Source: [Leptolyngbya] sp. JSC-1
GTDB lineage: Bacteria; Cyanobacteriota; Cyanobacteriia; Elainellales; Elainellaceae
NCBI GenBank assembly: GCA_000733415.1
Contig: KL662191.1
Span: 1,501,605 to 1,565,604, forward strand
Reading direction: 5' to 3'
Length of the DNA: 64,000 bases
Shown: positions 42,696 to 52,102 of the stretch, in pieces
Numbering within the stretch: the first letter of the stretch is position 1
Layout of the letters: every line of letters starts with the position of its first letter
Translations under genes and position numbers: made by a program
Notes under the pieces: generated by a model
Told to the model about the DNA's origin: nothing
What the model saw: only the letters and a program-made list of their open reading frames with translations
The model's database searches: none

Positions 42696-44612
42696 ATGAC
42701 CAGCCAACGGCAAACCCAGAAAGGTGCCCTTTCCCCCGCGTCCCCAAAGACATCTCCAAAGACATCCTCAAAGGCAGTGTCCAAAAGGCGGGATAGCATT
42801 GCAGATGAACTGCGGCGGCAGCGGCAGCGGGTTGAGTTGTTTGCCGAGGTGACGCTGAAAATTCGCCAATCCTTGCAGCTCAAGGAAATTTTGCGAGCCA
42901 CCGTCACCGAAGTGCAGCGGATTTTGCAGGCTGATCGGGTGCTGATCTATCAGGTGCTGCCCGATGGTACTGGCAAACCGATCAGCGAAGCCGTGTTACC
43001 TGCCTATCCAGAGATCCTGGGAATGGAGTTTCCGGAAGAGGTGTTTCCCAAAGAATATCAGCAGCTCTATGCCCAAGGTCGGGTGCGGGCGATTGCGGAT
43101 GTGCGGGACCCAGCGGCGGGCTTGGCGGAATGTTTGGTGGAGTTTATCGAGCAGTTTGATATCAGAGCCAAGCTGATTGTGCCGATTCTGCAAAACTTGA
43201 ACTCGCCCCAGATCAATGCATCAATTCCGGAGAACCAACTTTGGGGTCTGTTGATTGCCCATCAGTGCAGCCAGCCCCGCCGCTGGGATGACTTTGAGCT
43301 AGAGCTGATGCAGCAATTGGCTGATCAGATCAGTATTGCTTTAGCGCAAGCCCAGTTGCTTGGCCACCTCGAAGAACTAGTAGAAATGCGCACGGCAGAA
43401 CTGCGAGAAGCAAATCACAGCCTTCAGCAGGAGATCAACGACCGGATGCAGGCAGAATCTGCTTTACGGCAAAGTGAGGAACAGCTCCGTTTGATTACCA
43501 ATGCTCTGCCGGTGTTGATTGCCTACGTGGATGACCAGCAGCGGTACCGCTTTAATAATCAAGCCTATGCTGATTGGTTGGGCCAACCGCCAAGCCAGAT
43601 CTGCGGCTGCCATCTGCAAACCGTCTGGGGCGAAGATTGCTACCAACGCATGTCTCCCTATGTAGAAGAGGCGCTTTCCGGTCGAGCCGTGATTTATGAA
43701 ACGGAAATCAAAATCAAAACGGGAGCAATCCGTTCGGTTAATGTCACCTACATTCCCCATCTGGACGAGCAGCAAACGGTGAAGGGGTTCTTTGCACTCA
43801 CGAGCGATATTAGCGAGCGCAAGGCAATTGAACGCATGAAAGATGAATTTATCTCAGTCGTCAGCCATGAGCTGCGAACGCCCCTCACCTCGCTGCATAG
43901 CGCCTTGAAGATTTTAACCACGGGCCGCTTGGGTACCCTTTCCACCGACGGGCAGCAGATGCTAGAAATTGCCGATGAGAACACTGACCGATTGGTGCGC
44001 TTAGTGAACAACGTGCTGGACTTGCAGCGGATCGAGTCGGGCGAAGTACGGATGGAAAAACAGTCCTGTAATGCGGCAGATTTGATGATCCAAGCAATCG
44101 AATCAATGCAGCCGATGGCCCAACAGCATGAGGTAATTCTGTCTAATCATCCGGTAGATATCCTGATCTGGGCCGATTCTGACTACATTGTCCAGGCGCT
44201 GACCAATCTGCTCAGCAATGCCATCAAGTTTTCGGCACCGGGTGACACGGTTTGGCTGTCGGTCGAGTATATCGATTCAGCCCAATCCGCTAAATCATCG
44301 GGCGCTCGGTCGGTAACTCCTGCTGTGCGGCGGAAGGGGCGCAAGTCGGCCAAATCCCAACCCACTCCTGCCGAAGTCCTGTTTCAAGTACGCGATCAGG
44401 GACAGGGAATTCCGGCTGATAAACTCGAAAGTATCTTTGAGCGATTTCAGCAGGTGGATTCGTCGGACTCGCGGCGCAAAGGCGGCACCGGGCTGGGATT
44501 GACGATTTGCCGCAAAATTATCGAACAACATGACGGCAGAATTTGGGCAGAAAGCAAACTCGGTGAGGGCAGTACTTTCTTTTTCACCGTGCCGGCGTTG
44601 CAGCAGCGTTGA
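42696..44612 (+). CDS. Cyanobacteriochrome-like GAF-PAS histidine kinase (RcaE-like)
   Basis: 638 residues from MTSQRQTQ; an in-frame earlier start at 42681 adds five residues. Order: short N-terminus, GAF domain about 45-225, helix, PAS about 262-378, HisKA with His391 in SHELRTPLTSLHS, HATPase with DQGQGIP and GGTGLGLTICRKI. The GAF has LYAQGRVRAIADV then Cys146 in AECLVEFIEQFDIRAKLIVPI, the position of the bilin-linking cysteine of cyanobacteriochromes, and LWGLLIAHQCSQPRRW. RcaE shares GAF-PAS-kinase but has a longer N-terminus. The residue 19 after the cysteine is Leu165, where I recall Glu in RcaE and CcaS. Likely a light sensor; colour uncertain. Next come rcaF- and rcaC-like genes. 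Confidence 0.85.
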   Translation: MTSQRQTQKGALSPASPKTSPKTSSKAVSKRRDSIADELRRQRQRVELFAEVTLKIRQSLQLKEILRATVTEVQRILQADRVLIYQVLPDGTGKPISEAVLPAYPEILGMEFPEEVFPKEYQQLYAQGRVRAIADVRDPAAGLAECLVEFIEQFDIRAKLIVPILQNLNSPQINASIPENQLWGLLIAHQCSQPRRWDDFELELMQQLADQISIALAQAQLLGHLEELVEMRTAELREANHSLQQEINDRMQAESALRQSEEQLRLITNALPVLIAYVDDQQRYRFNNQAYADWLGQPPSQICGCHLQTVWGEDCYQRMSPYVEEALSGRAVIYETEIKIKTGAIRSVNVTYIPHLDEQQTVKGFFALTSDISERKAIERMKDEFISVVSHELRTPLTSLHSALKILTTGRLGTLSTDGQQMLEIADENTDRLVRLVNNVLDLQRIESGEVRMEKQSCNAADLMIQAIESMQPMAQQHEVILSNHPVDILIWADSDYIVQALTNLLSNAIKFSAPGDTVWLSVEYIDSAQSAKSSGARSVTPAVRRKGRKSAKSQPTPAEVLFQVRDQGQGIPADKLESIFERFQQVDSSDSRRKGGTGLGLTICRKIIEQHDGRIWAESKLGEGSTFFFTVPALQQR

Positions 44613-44677
44613 GTGGATGCATGGTAGCTCGCTTCTGCGGAGCAGTTGAGTGGATGAGGTGAGTGGTTGAAAAAGCT

Positions 44678-45064
44678 ATGGCAACCAAGCGTGTTTTGAT
44701 CATTGACGACGAAGAAACGATTCAGACCGTGGTGCAGTTTGGCATTCGTTTGACGGTTGGCTGGGATGTGATCACCGCCAGCTCTGGCCCGACAGGAATT
44801 GATACCGCCAAAACCGAACGCCCGGATGTGATTCTGCTGGATGTGATGATGCCAGAGATGGATGGCATCGCTACTTTCAAAGTGCTTCAGGCGAATCCAG
44901 AGACCGAACAGATTCCGGTCATTTTTTTGACAGCAAAAGCCCAGGCTGCCGAGCGGCGGCAATTCAATGACTTGGGCGTGAGTGGAGTGATTACTAAACC
45001 GTTTAATTCACTTGATTTACCAGAGCAAATTGCCAAAATTCTGCACTGGCCGTTGGAATCATGA
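44678..45064 (+). CDS. rcaF: Single-domain response regulator (RcaF-like)
   Basis: 128 residues from MATKRVLIIDDEE (ATG at 44678). A lone receiver: acidic pair at 10-11, phosphoacceptor Asp55 in VILLDVMMPE, Thr in FLTAKAQ, Lys107 in ITKPF. No output domain, so it would pass phosphate between the kinase upstream and the Hpt of the next protein, as RcaF does between RcaE and RcaC. Stop and next start overlap as ATGA, showing tight coupling. Confidence 0.85.
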   Translation: MATKRVLIIDDEETIQTVVQFGIRLTVGWDVITASSGPTGIDTAKTERPDVILLDVMMPEMDGIATFKVLQANPETEQIPVIFLTAKAQAAERRQFNDLGVSGVITKPFNSLDLPEQIAKILHWPLES

Positions 45065-46656
45065 AAATCCTGCTGATCGAAGACGATGAGGCATTGATTG
45101 CCACCTTAACTCGCAGTTTATCTGCCCAGCACTATGTGGTGGATGCGGTGAAGGATGGCGAGAGCGGCTGGCTCTATGGCTCTACGTTTGAGTATGACCT
45201 GATTATTCTAGACATCATGCTGCCCAAGCTGGACGGGATTAACCTCTGCCAGCGGTTTCGGGCCGAGGGCTACACCATGCTGATTTTGCTGTTGACCTCC
45301 CAAGACAGCAGCACCGCCAAAGTGGAAGGACTGAATGCCGGAGCCGATGACTATGTGGTGAAACCGTTTGATCCGGCAGAGCTGATCGCCCGCATCCGTG
45401 CCCTACTGCGACGAGGCAGCGCTAACCCACTACCCATCCTGGCCTGGGGCGATTTGCTGCTCAATCCTAGCACCTGCGAAGTCACCTACAACAATCAGCC
45501 CCTCACCCTCACGACTAAAGAATATGACTTGCTGGAACTGTTGCTGCGCCATAGTCAGCAGGTGCTCTGTAGCGACGAAATTTTGGATCGGCTCTGGTCG
45601 TCGGAAGAGTTCCCGGCTGAAGCCACGGTGCGTTCCCATATTCGACGATTGCGGCATAAACTGGCGGCAGCGGGCGCGCCATCTGATTTCATCAGCACGA
45701 TGCACGGACGCGGCTATTACCTGAAGGCGCTAGATACTTTACCTGAATCGAAACTGCCTCTCCGTTCGCAAAGCACAGGTTCATCCCAGACCGAACCTGC
45801 GACCGCTGCAAACCCGCCCAGCACTGACTCAAATCAAGAAGTAGAGCAGGCTCAACAGCAGGCCCAGTATGCAGAATTTTTAAATCATACCTGGCTTACC
45901 ACCAAGCCCAAATGCCTCAGCCAGCTAGCAGATCTGCTGCAGATGGTGCAGGCGCTAACGTCAGCCCCTCCCCTTGCTAGAGCCAAATTCCTGAGTCAAG
46001 CGGAGCAACAGCAGGCCTATCAAGTGGCTCACAAGCTGATCGGCACATTGGGAATTTTTGGCCTCAAGGACACGGTAGATAGGGCACGTCAGTTGGAAAC
46101 TCTGTTCAGTGCTGACCTCGCTCCTGCTCAAGCGGCTCAGGCAGAAACCTTGATTGTCAGCCTCCAGCAGGCTATCCAGAACATTGATGCAATTCCCTCT
46201 CAACCATCCTCAAAGCAGTCTCCCGCCCAGTCGCCCAAATCTCCTACTAACGAAAAATCTCACACCGCCTCCGCCACCAAAGTCATGATCGTTGATGATG
46301 ACCAGGACTGGTTATGTACCCTGCCCAAACTCCTGAATCCTTGGGGGTTTAAAGTGACGACCTTGGCGGATGTGCAGCAATTTTGGACGGTACTGCGGAC
46401 AGTTTGCCCAGATGTTTTGGTGCTGGATGTGAACATGCCCCAGTTCAATGGTTTGGAGCTTTGCCAAATGCTAAGGGATGATCCCCACTGGCAGCGGCTA
46501 CCCGTAGTGTTCGTCAGCGTTTTTGACGATGCGGCGACTCAAAATCAAGCCTTTACGGTAGGGGCTGACGACTATTTGTGTAAGCCTGTGCGGGCGACTG
46601 ACTTAGCCAACCGAATTCTGAATCGACTGCGACGAATGCGAGCTTGGGCCAGTTGA
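45061..46656 (+). CDS. rcaC: Four-domain response regulator REC-wHTH-Hpt-REC (RcaC-like)
   Basis: 531 residues. Receiver 1 (1-115) has Asp51 in LIILDIMLP; an OmpR-type winged helix (about 125-225) has LTTKEYDLLELLLRHSQQVL and VRSHIRRLRHKL; after a Gln/Ser linker an Hpt domain (about 275-375) has His324 in VAHKLIGTLGIFGL; receiver 2 (405-525) has Asp456 in VLVLDVNMPQ and Lys508. This order and Asp51 match RcaC of Fremyella diplosiphon, which is about 120 residues longer. It would bind L boxes when phosphorylated; two such sites lie upstream of cpcB and pcyA. Co-translated with the rcaF-like gene. Confidence 0.88.
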   Translation: MKILLIEDDEALIATLTRSLSAQHYVVDAVKDGESGWLYGSTFEYDLIILDIMLPKLDGINLCQRFRAEGYTMLILLLTSQDSSTAKVEGLNAGADDYVVKPFDPAELIARIRALLRRGSANPLPILAWGDLLLNPSTCEVTYNNQPLTLTTKEYDLLELLLRHSQQVLCSDEILDRLWSSEEFPAEATVRSHIRRLRHKLAAAGAPSDFISTMHGRGYYLKALDTLPESKLPLRSQSTGSSQTEPATAANPPSTDSNQEVEQAQQQAQYAEFLNHTWLTTKPKCLSQLADLLQMVQALTSAPPLARAKFLSQAEQQQAYQVAHKLIGTLGIFGLKDTVDRARQLETLFSADLAPAQAAQAETLIVSLQQAIQNIDAIPSQPSSKQSPAQSPKSPTNEKSHTASATKVMIVDDDQDWLCTLPKLLNPWGFKVTTLADVQQFWTVLRTVCPDVLVLDVNMPQFNGLELCQMLRDDPHWQRLPVVFVSVFDDAATQNQAFTVGADDYLCKPVRATDLANRILNRLRRMRAWAS

Positions 46657-46683
46657 TCTGACCTCGGGGTCGTAGAATAGGAT

Positions 46684-46723
46684 GTGCACACATTTTGCAC
46701 GGGCTATAGGCGAATCTTAAGAT
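46684..46723 (+). promoter_or_regulatory. L box overlapping the pcyA promoter
   Basis: GTGCACA-CATT-TTGCACG (46684-46701) matches TTGCACA-N4-TTGCACA at 12 of 14 defined bases with exact spacing. The second half contains TTGCAC (46695-46700) which, 17 nt before TAAGAT (46718-46723), makes a -35/-10 pair upstream of pcyA at 46751. Confidence 0.75.
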
Positions 46724-46750
46724 AAGGAATATTTAGCCTGGTAGGACGCT

Positions 46751-47503
46751 ATGTCAAATTCTCTCAATCCCCCTCTGCGCAATCAACAGCATGCTTTGAT
46801 TCAAAAGCTGGCGAATGGAATTGAACGAATTTGGCAACAGTATTTGGATTTATCTCCTTACCAAGTGCCCGACGATCTGGGATACGTTGAAGGATATCTA
46901 GAAGGCGAGCGGTTGGTGATTGAAAACCACTGCTACCAAACGCCTCAGTTTCGCAAATTGCATCTAGAGCTAGCTCAGGTGGGCAAGGGATTGGATATTC
47001 TCCACTGCGTTATGTTTCCCAACCCAGCCTATGCCCTGCCGATTTTTGGGGCAGATATTGTCGGCAGTCGGGGAGAAAAGGCTGCCATTAGCGCTGCCAT
47101 TGCGGATCTATCTCCGGTGAGTGCCGATCGCTCTTTGCCCGTGGTCTATCAGGCTCAGTTGGCTGAACTACCGCCGCTTCAGTTTTCCCAACCGCGTGGC
47201 TTGCCGGCCTGGGGCGATATTTTCTCGGAGTTTTGTTTGTTTGTGCGTCCGGTGACAGCTGAGGAAGAAGCGGTGTTTCTGGAGCGGGTGCTGACTTTTT
47301 TGACGATTCACTGCCAAATTGCTAGCACCGCCACCCCGTTGCAGGCTTCGACTGAGGTATCCAAGGTTCTAGCTGGCCAGCAGCGCTATTGCACCATGCA
47401 GCGGCAGAATGATAAAACACGCCGAGTGCTGGAGAAATCCTTTGGTACCGAATGGGCCGAGCGCTACATGACAACCATGCTGTTTGACTGCGTTGCGGTT
47501 TGA
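46751..47503 (+). CDS. pcyA: Phycocyanobilin:ferredoxin oxidoreductase
   Basis: 250 residues. Reduces biliverdin IXalpha by four electrons to phycocyanobilin, the chromophore of phycocyanin and of many cyanobacteriochromes. Catalytic residues equivalent to Glu76, His88 and Asp105 of the Synechocystis enzyme are Glu73 (KLHLELAQ), His85 (DILHCVMFP) and Asp102 (FGADIVGS), with identical spacing. C-terminal KTRRVLEKSFGTEWAERYM is typical. Its own L-box promoter suggests light-colour control together with cpcBA. Confidence 0.97.
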   Translation: MSNSLNPPLRNQQHALIQKLANGIERIWQQYLDLSPYQVPDDLGYVEGYLEGERLVIENHCYQTPQFRKLHLELAQVGKGLDILHCVMFPNPAYALPIFGADIVGSRGEKAAISAAIADLSPVSADRSLPVVYQAQLAELPPLQFSQPRGLPAWGDIFSEFCLFVRPVTAEEEAVFLERVLTFLTIHCQIASTATPLQASTEVSKVLAGQQRYCTMQRQNDKTRRVLEKSFGTEWAERYMTTMLFDCVAV

Positions 47504-47531
47504 TGCCCCCAATCCTTCTGCACCCAATCCT

Positions 47532-48452
47532 TCAGCGCCGATAGGCAAGCACAAATCGTTCCACCCCTGCCAGGTCAGGATGAATAGCAATGGATTGGTA
47601 GTCGCCCTGGGCTTGCAGCAGCGTCGCTACAGTTTTGGCTTGGCCCGCCATCAGTTCAACGAGCCAAATCCCACCCGATTGCAGGTAAGTTGGCGCATCA
47701 CTAATCAACTGACGGACGCAATCTAAACCATCTTCGCCACCGTCAAGGGCAAGCTGTGGCTCATGTTGGGCTACTTCGGGCTGGAGGTCAGAAATCTGGC
47801 TACGGGGGATATAGGGCGGATTGGAAACCATGCCGCTGAGTTGACCGCGCAGGTGCTGGAGCGGGGCAAACCAGGAGCCTTGATAAAACTGAATACGGGA
47901 CGCCATCCCGAACTGCTGGGCGTTCTGTTGGGCAATCGCCAGCGCAGCGGCACTGGTCTCGACAGCATGAATCCTAGCCTGGGGAAAGGCATCGGCCAAG
48001 CCCAGCGCAATCGCCCCGCTGCCAGTTCCTAAATCAGCCCAGTGACCCTGTCGCAGCTCAGAACATGCAGGCTGCTCCACGGCTGCCAGTACTAGATCAA
48101 TCAACAGCTCGGTTTCGGGGCGGGGAATCAGCACTGCTGGTGAAACAGTCAGGGAAAACTGTCGCCAGGGAACACAACCAGCCAAATACTGCACAGGAAT
48201 TCGCTGCTGAAGTCGGCGTTGCCAGAGCTGGTCTAGATCGGCAGGGGAGCAAGCCAGGGTGATTTCGGGTTTGGTCTGGAAGGTTTCTAACCGCAGGGCC
48301 AGCCGATCTAGGTCAGTTAGGGCTTGTAGCAACCAATCCACTTCTACTACCGGAACCTCGGCTGCAATCGCTTGAGCTTGGGCCTGTTTGCGCCAGTGAT
48401 AGAGCACTGGCCCAGAGATGGTGTGGGTCGGACTGGGAGGAAAATTAGCCAT
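47532..48452 (-). CDS. prmC: Release factor N5-glutamine methyltransferase
   Basis: 306 residues. Methylates the GGQ glutamine of peptide release factors RF1 and RF2. N-terminal helical part, then SAM motif DLGTGSGAIALGLA, the catalytic NPPY motif in MVSNPPYIPRSQI, and ELMAGQAKTV near the C-terminus. Convergent with pcyA, 28 bp apart. Confidence 0.93.
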   Translation of the reverse strand: MANFPPSPTHTISGPVLYHWRKQAQAQAIAAEVPVVEVDWLLQALTDLDRLALRLETFQTKPEITLACSPADLDQLWQRRLQQRIPVQYLAGCVPWRQFSLTVSPAVLIPRPETELLIDLVLAAVEQPACSELRQGHWADLGTGSGAIALGLADAFPQARIHAVETSAAALAIAQQNAQQFGMASRIQFYQGSWFAPLQHLRGQLSGMVSNPPYIPRSQISDLQPEVAQHEPQLALDGGEDGLDCVRQLISDAPTYLQSGGIWLVELMAGQAKTVATLLQAQGDYQSIAIHPDLAGVERFVLAYRR

Positions 48453-48647
48453 GAGTGCGGACTAGGTTGAGGGCGGAGGGGGCGGCTTGAGCGTCAACTG
48501 CATACCTGCTGCATTCGTTGCAGCTAAGTCAAAACGATGCTTGAGAATAGAGCTAGAGTTGCGTATGGGCCGTAGAATCGACAAGATCATGATTGCCTTG
48601 CGGTGCGTTAGCGCTATCGTACTTCAAACGGGGGGTTGGAGGTGAGG

Positions 48648-50168
48648 ATGGGAACAGCTTGGAGATACTGGACCCATACGCGGCTAGAGGGATCTGGGAA
48701 GCTGAAACGGCAGGAAATTCTGGTTGCCCAGGCGTTTTTTCAACAGCAGTTTCCCGACTTGCTAGAAGCTGAGGAGCTACCTGATCTGCTGATCCAACGT
48801 CAGCTAGTTGCAGTTATGCAGGAGAGCGGCGAACGGGGCCAATCTTCTCGATTAGCCGAAGCCTGTCTGCGCTGCTTTGTCTCGCAGCAGATCCCGCAAA
48901 TTTGTTTGAATTTAGAACGTCGCTTTGCCACTCAGGGCCAGTTTAGCTGCCAGGATCTACTGCCCTATGTCCTGGACGATGTCGATCCGCTCCAACCTTG
49001 CGATGATAGGCTAGGTTCTCCCGCTGTGGCCACGCTACGCCATCAGCCGTTGGCCGTCAAGATTGTCCAGAGCTTTGATCCTAGGCAAAGTAATTTGAGC
49101 ACCTGGACAAAGCGGCTTGTGCTCCAACAAAAATTGCTGAATGCGGCCTTGGCCGAGTGCGGTGTCTACTTAGCCAGCGATTGGGCTATTTTGAGCCACA
49201 CCACCCCGGTCCGGTTACAGCGGCTGTTGGCGGATGGGTTGTCTCCGGCAGAAATGGATCGAGCCTGTCAGTTACTGAGTAGCTTTCACGCCATCTACCG
49301 AGCCGACCGGATGCAGCGTCGCGCCACCAACCCCGGCCAGCGGTGCAGTGAGCCTAGCGAAGGCCAGCTCAACCGCATGGTGGACTATTTAACTCAGCAG
49401 AGGATTTCCGGCTACTCGCCAGCGCGGGTCCTGCGAGAGCTACGAGACTTGGCCCAAAAGCTGCGGCAGGGCAAGAGTAAGGCGACGCTATCGCTTGATG
49501 ATGAGCAGACCCGATTTCTGGCTAATCAGCAGCAGGTGCAGTCTGCTGAATCAGACGATGACCAGGATGCGTTTCTGAGTTGCTATCGGCAACAATCGGA
49601 ACAGTGCCTGATGCAGGCAATCCAGCAGGCCGTTGACAATCGCCTCGTCTATCTGCGCAGCAAAAAACCCCCTAAAGATCCAGAAGCTCTGCCGGACGAT
49701 CGGGCATTTCTGAAAGCGCTGCGGCTGTTCTATTGCGAAAATAAGTCGATGACCGAAATTGCGCCCTTGGTGGGCAAACAAAAACAGTTTCAGGTGACGC
49801 GCCTGCTGAAACTGGACGATTTGCGAGCCGATGTGCGCATGACCTGGCTATTCCTGATGGTGGACCAACTGGATCAGGTGTTCCAAGAGTATCTCAATAC
49901 TGACCAACTCCAGCACTTGCAGCAACGCCTCAAACAAGAGCTATGGGCTGACATCTGCCAAAAGTGGCTGCTGATGCTGGGCAATCAGCCGGATGTGCTG
50001 CTGAAAGACTACCTGAATCAAGGTGAGTTTTTGCTCGGTGAGCTGATCGACCGCATTCTGAATCAGGACGTGACCAGCACCTACAGCAAAAAATCCGTGC
50101 CCCAACCCGAATCGCAAAATCCCTATGCCCGTTGCTTCTGCCAGTATTTGCATCTTTTGGAGACCTAA
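48648..50168 (+). CDS. Sigma-70-like protein of the DUF1822-linked cyanobacterial type
   Basis: 506 residues from the ATG at 48648, five bases after GGAGG; TTG and GTG codons lie in frame just before. The middle resembles sigma region 2 (VKIVQSFDPRQSNLSTWTKRLVLQQKLLNAAL), and a C-terminal half contains a helix-turn-helix-like ENKSMTEIAPLVGKQKQFQVTRLLKL. Between lies a glutamine-rich stretch. In other cyanobacteria proteins of this kind sit directly before DUF1822 genes, as here (3 bp gap). Whether it binds RNA polymerase is unknown. Confidence 0.65.
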   Translation: MGTAWRYWTHTRLEGSGKLKRQEILVAQAFFQQQFPDLLEAEELPDLLIQRQLVAVMQESGERGQSSRLAEACLRCFVSQQIPQICLNLERRFATQGQFSCQDLLPYVLDDVDPLQPCDDRLGSPAVATLRHQPLAVKIVQSFDPRQSNLSTWTKRLVLQQKLLNAALAECGVYLASDWAILSHTTPVRLQRLLADGLSPAEMDRACQLLSSFHAIYRADRMQRRATNPGQRCSEPSEGQLNRMVDYLTQQRISGYSPARVLRELRDLAQKLRQGKSKATLSLDDEQTRFLANQQQVQSAESDDDQDAFLSCYRQQSEQCLMQAIQQAVDNRLVYLRSKKPPKDPEALPDDRAFLKALRLFYCENKSMTEIAPLVGKQKQFQVTRLLKLDDLRADVRMTWLFLMVDQLDQVFQEYLNTDQLQHLQQRLKQELWADICQKWLLMLGNQPDVLLKDYLNQGEFLLGELIDRILNQDVTSTYSKKSVPQPESQNPYARCFCQYLHLLET

Positions 50169-50171
50169 ACC

Positions 50172-51386
50172 ATGAACTTTTTTCTCGACGACGAATTGAT
50201 TACCGCTCAATTACTGTCCCCTGAGGGGATTTCCCTGGCTCCTGAGCAGATCAACTGGGCACTAGAGCTAAGCCAACAGGCAACCACCGAGGCCGAACGC
50301 TGGCAAACCTATCTGAGTGGACTGGCCCTGCTGGGGGTTCAGGAATGGCTGCAACAGCGCTTGCCCGATTTAGCCCTTAAGAGCAACTGGCTGCCGGGCC
50401 GCAACCTGTCTGTAACTAAGGCAAAGCAGGCTGCACTGAGTCAGCAGGTCTGCCAACTGCAGATCGGTGAGTTTAGGCTGTACTTACTGTTAACCGATTG
50501 CCTCGAAGACCCGATGGTGGCAATTCCCAAAGCGATTGTTGATCTGACTGAGTTTGCTGCCGATTTTTATCTACTAGTAGAAGTGCTAGAGGAACTGGCG
50601 GAAGTGCGGGTTTATGGTTATTTACCCGGTAGCCAACTCATCGCTCGTGCCCACCAACAAACCCCAACTATCCCATCCGATCCTCAGCTCGATCCGGAGA
50701 CCATGCTGCTGCCAGTGGATCAATTTACCCACGAGGTAGACACCCTGTTGCTGCACTTGCGCCACTCAGATGCAGCTGCTCTCAGAACCGCCTCAGCTGC
50801 TTCCCGGTCTGCTTCTCCCAATTCTCCACTCTCCCCATCCCCCGCCATTAATGTCGGCGCTTGGTTACGCAATCGGCTGGACCAGGTGGCAGAGGAACTG
50901 TCCTGGTTGCTGCTGCCGCCGGTTGCCTTCAACCTAGAAGGATCAATGATGGCGATGCGCTCAGCCCGTTCGCCGATAGAAGACCTGGATGCGGTGATTA
51001 CCGAGCTGATCCGCGAACATCGACTAGAGATTTCGCCAGAAGCCCGCTCTGCCTACTGGGATTTTCAGGTGGGCACAACTGCATTGCGGTTCTATGTCCT
51101 GGGCTGGGCCTTGGCATCTGCTGCGGACTCGCCCGAATGGTCGCTGCTGCTGGTTCTCGGTGCCCAACCTGGCACCCATTTGCCATCCGGAACTGTGCTC
51201 AAGGTGGAGGACGCCATGCAAGTGCTGGCCGAAGAGCAGCTCGATCAATCGCCCTACCTCTATGCGCAAGTTGCAGGCACCTGGGATGAACAGTTTCGAG
51301 TCACGGTTGCTTTGCCCAATGGAGAATCGCTGGTCTTGCCACCGTTTGCCTTCAATCCAGACGCAATTGATCCTAGACTTGTGTAG
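50172..51386 (+). CDS. DUF1822 family protein
   Basis: 404 residues, full DUF1822 plan: an N-terminal helical region (SLAPEQINWALELSQQATTEAERWQTYLSGLALLGVQEWLQQRLP), a beta-rich QIGEFRLYLLLTD ... IPKAIVDLTEFAADFYLLVEVLEELAEVRVYGYLPG part, a variable Ser/Pro linker near 235-250 and a C-terminal domain ending ALPNGESLVLPPFAF. Function unknown; often encoded with a sigma-like gene and, in some genomes, CHAT or CHASE2 proteins. Co-transcribed with the preceding gene. Confidence 0.85.
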   Translation: MNFFLDDELITAQLLSPEGISLAPEQINWALELSQQATTEAERWQTYLSGLALLGVQEWLQQRLPDLALKSNWLPGRNLSVTKAKQAALSQQVCQLQIGEFRLYLLLTDCLEDPMVAIPKAIVDLTEFAADFYLLVEVLEELAEVRVYGYLPGSQLIARAHQQTPTIPSDPQLDPETMLLPVDQFTHEVDTLLLHLRHSDAAALRTASAASRSASPNSPLSPSPAINVGAWLRNRLDQVAEELSWLLLPPVAFNLEGSMMAMRSARSPIEDLDAVITELIREHRLEISPEARSAYWDFQVGTTALRFYVLGWALASAADSPEWSLLLVLGAQPGTHLPSGTVLKVEDAMQVLAEEQLDQSPYLYAQVAGTWDEQFRVTVALPNGESLVLPPFAFNPDAIDPRLV

Positions 51387-52102
51387 CTGCCAGTGTTGAT
51401 TTTGCTGCCTCAAGCTCAGTGTCTCGTCTACAAATCGATCTGGCGCGTTTAGCTGTATCGTAGTAGGGCAACCTTCACGGTGCCTCAAAACATATACAAT
51501 AGCATTTCTAAATTTATGTGAAAATACATCATTGATAAATAATCTGTAAAATTCACTGTTTGTATGCCACTCTTAAAACGTTTTGCTGGCTGGTGATACA
51601 TCAGCGCATACCACTTCAGCCTACAGCTTTACCTCTCACCTGGCCATTTTGTCAGCTATTGCGCTGCCCGTTATAATGGTTTGGTCCTATCGTTCTACCA
51701 GCCCTGTTGCAAAAAACGACTGTAGAAGTCAATGCGTAGAAATCAATGTGTAGAAATTAATTAGAGACTTGTGTACACTCGCATACAAGTCGTATACAAG
51801 CAGCCAAATATGAGGCTAGAGCAGCCTTACTTGTAGTTTTATCTAGACTATTTCCCCTTTCTTCTAACACCCTGGCAAAACTATCATCCTATTTGAGTGT
51901 ACGCCGTAGCTCAACTCCTGGGAACCTATTGACGGAACCGAAAGTCAATGGGCAAGGTCTGAGGATTGGCTGTTTGACGACTGATTAGTTCAGCAAAACT
52001 TGCCACCAGAATTTGCTCCAGAATCTCCCCTAGAATCTGCATACATCTGCGTGGATGAACACTAAATTCTGCTAAATCCCCTAGTCGTATAAGCTCAGAT
52101 CT
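51387..52102. other. Gene-free stretch with a 14-bp tandem repeat
   Basis: No gene seen. Three units of GTAGAAATCAATGT type (51722-51763) are followed by an imperfect palindrome CTTGTGTACACTCGCATACAAG-like sequence near 51768-51800, a possible regulatory hairpin for the protease gene. Confidence 0.5.
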
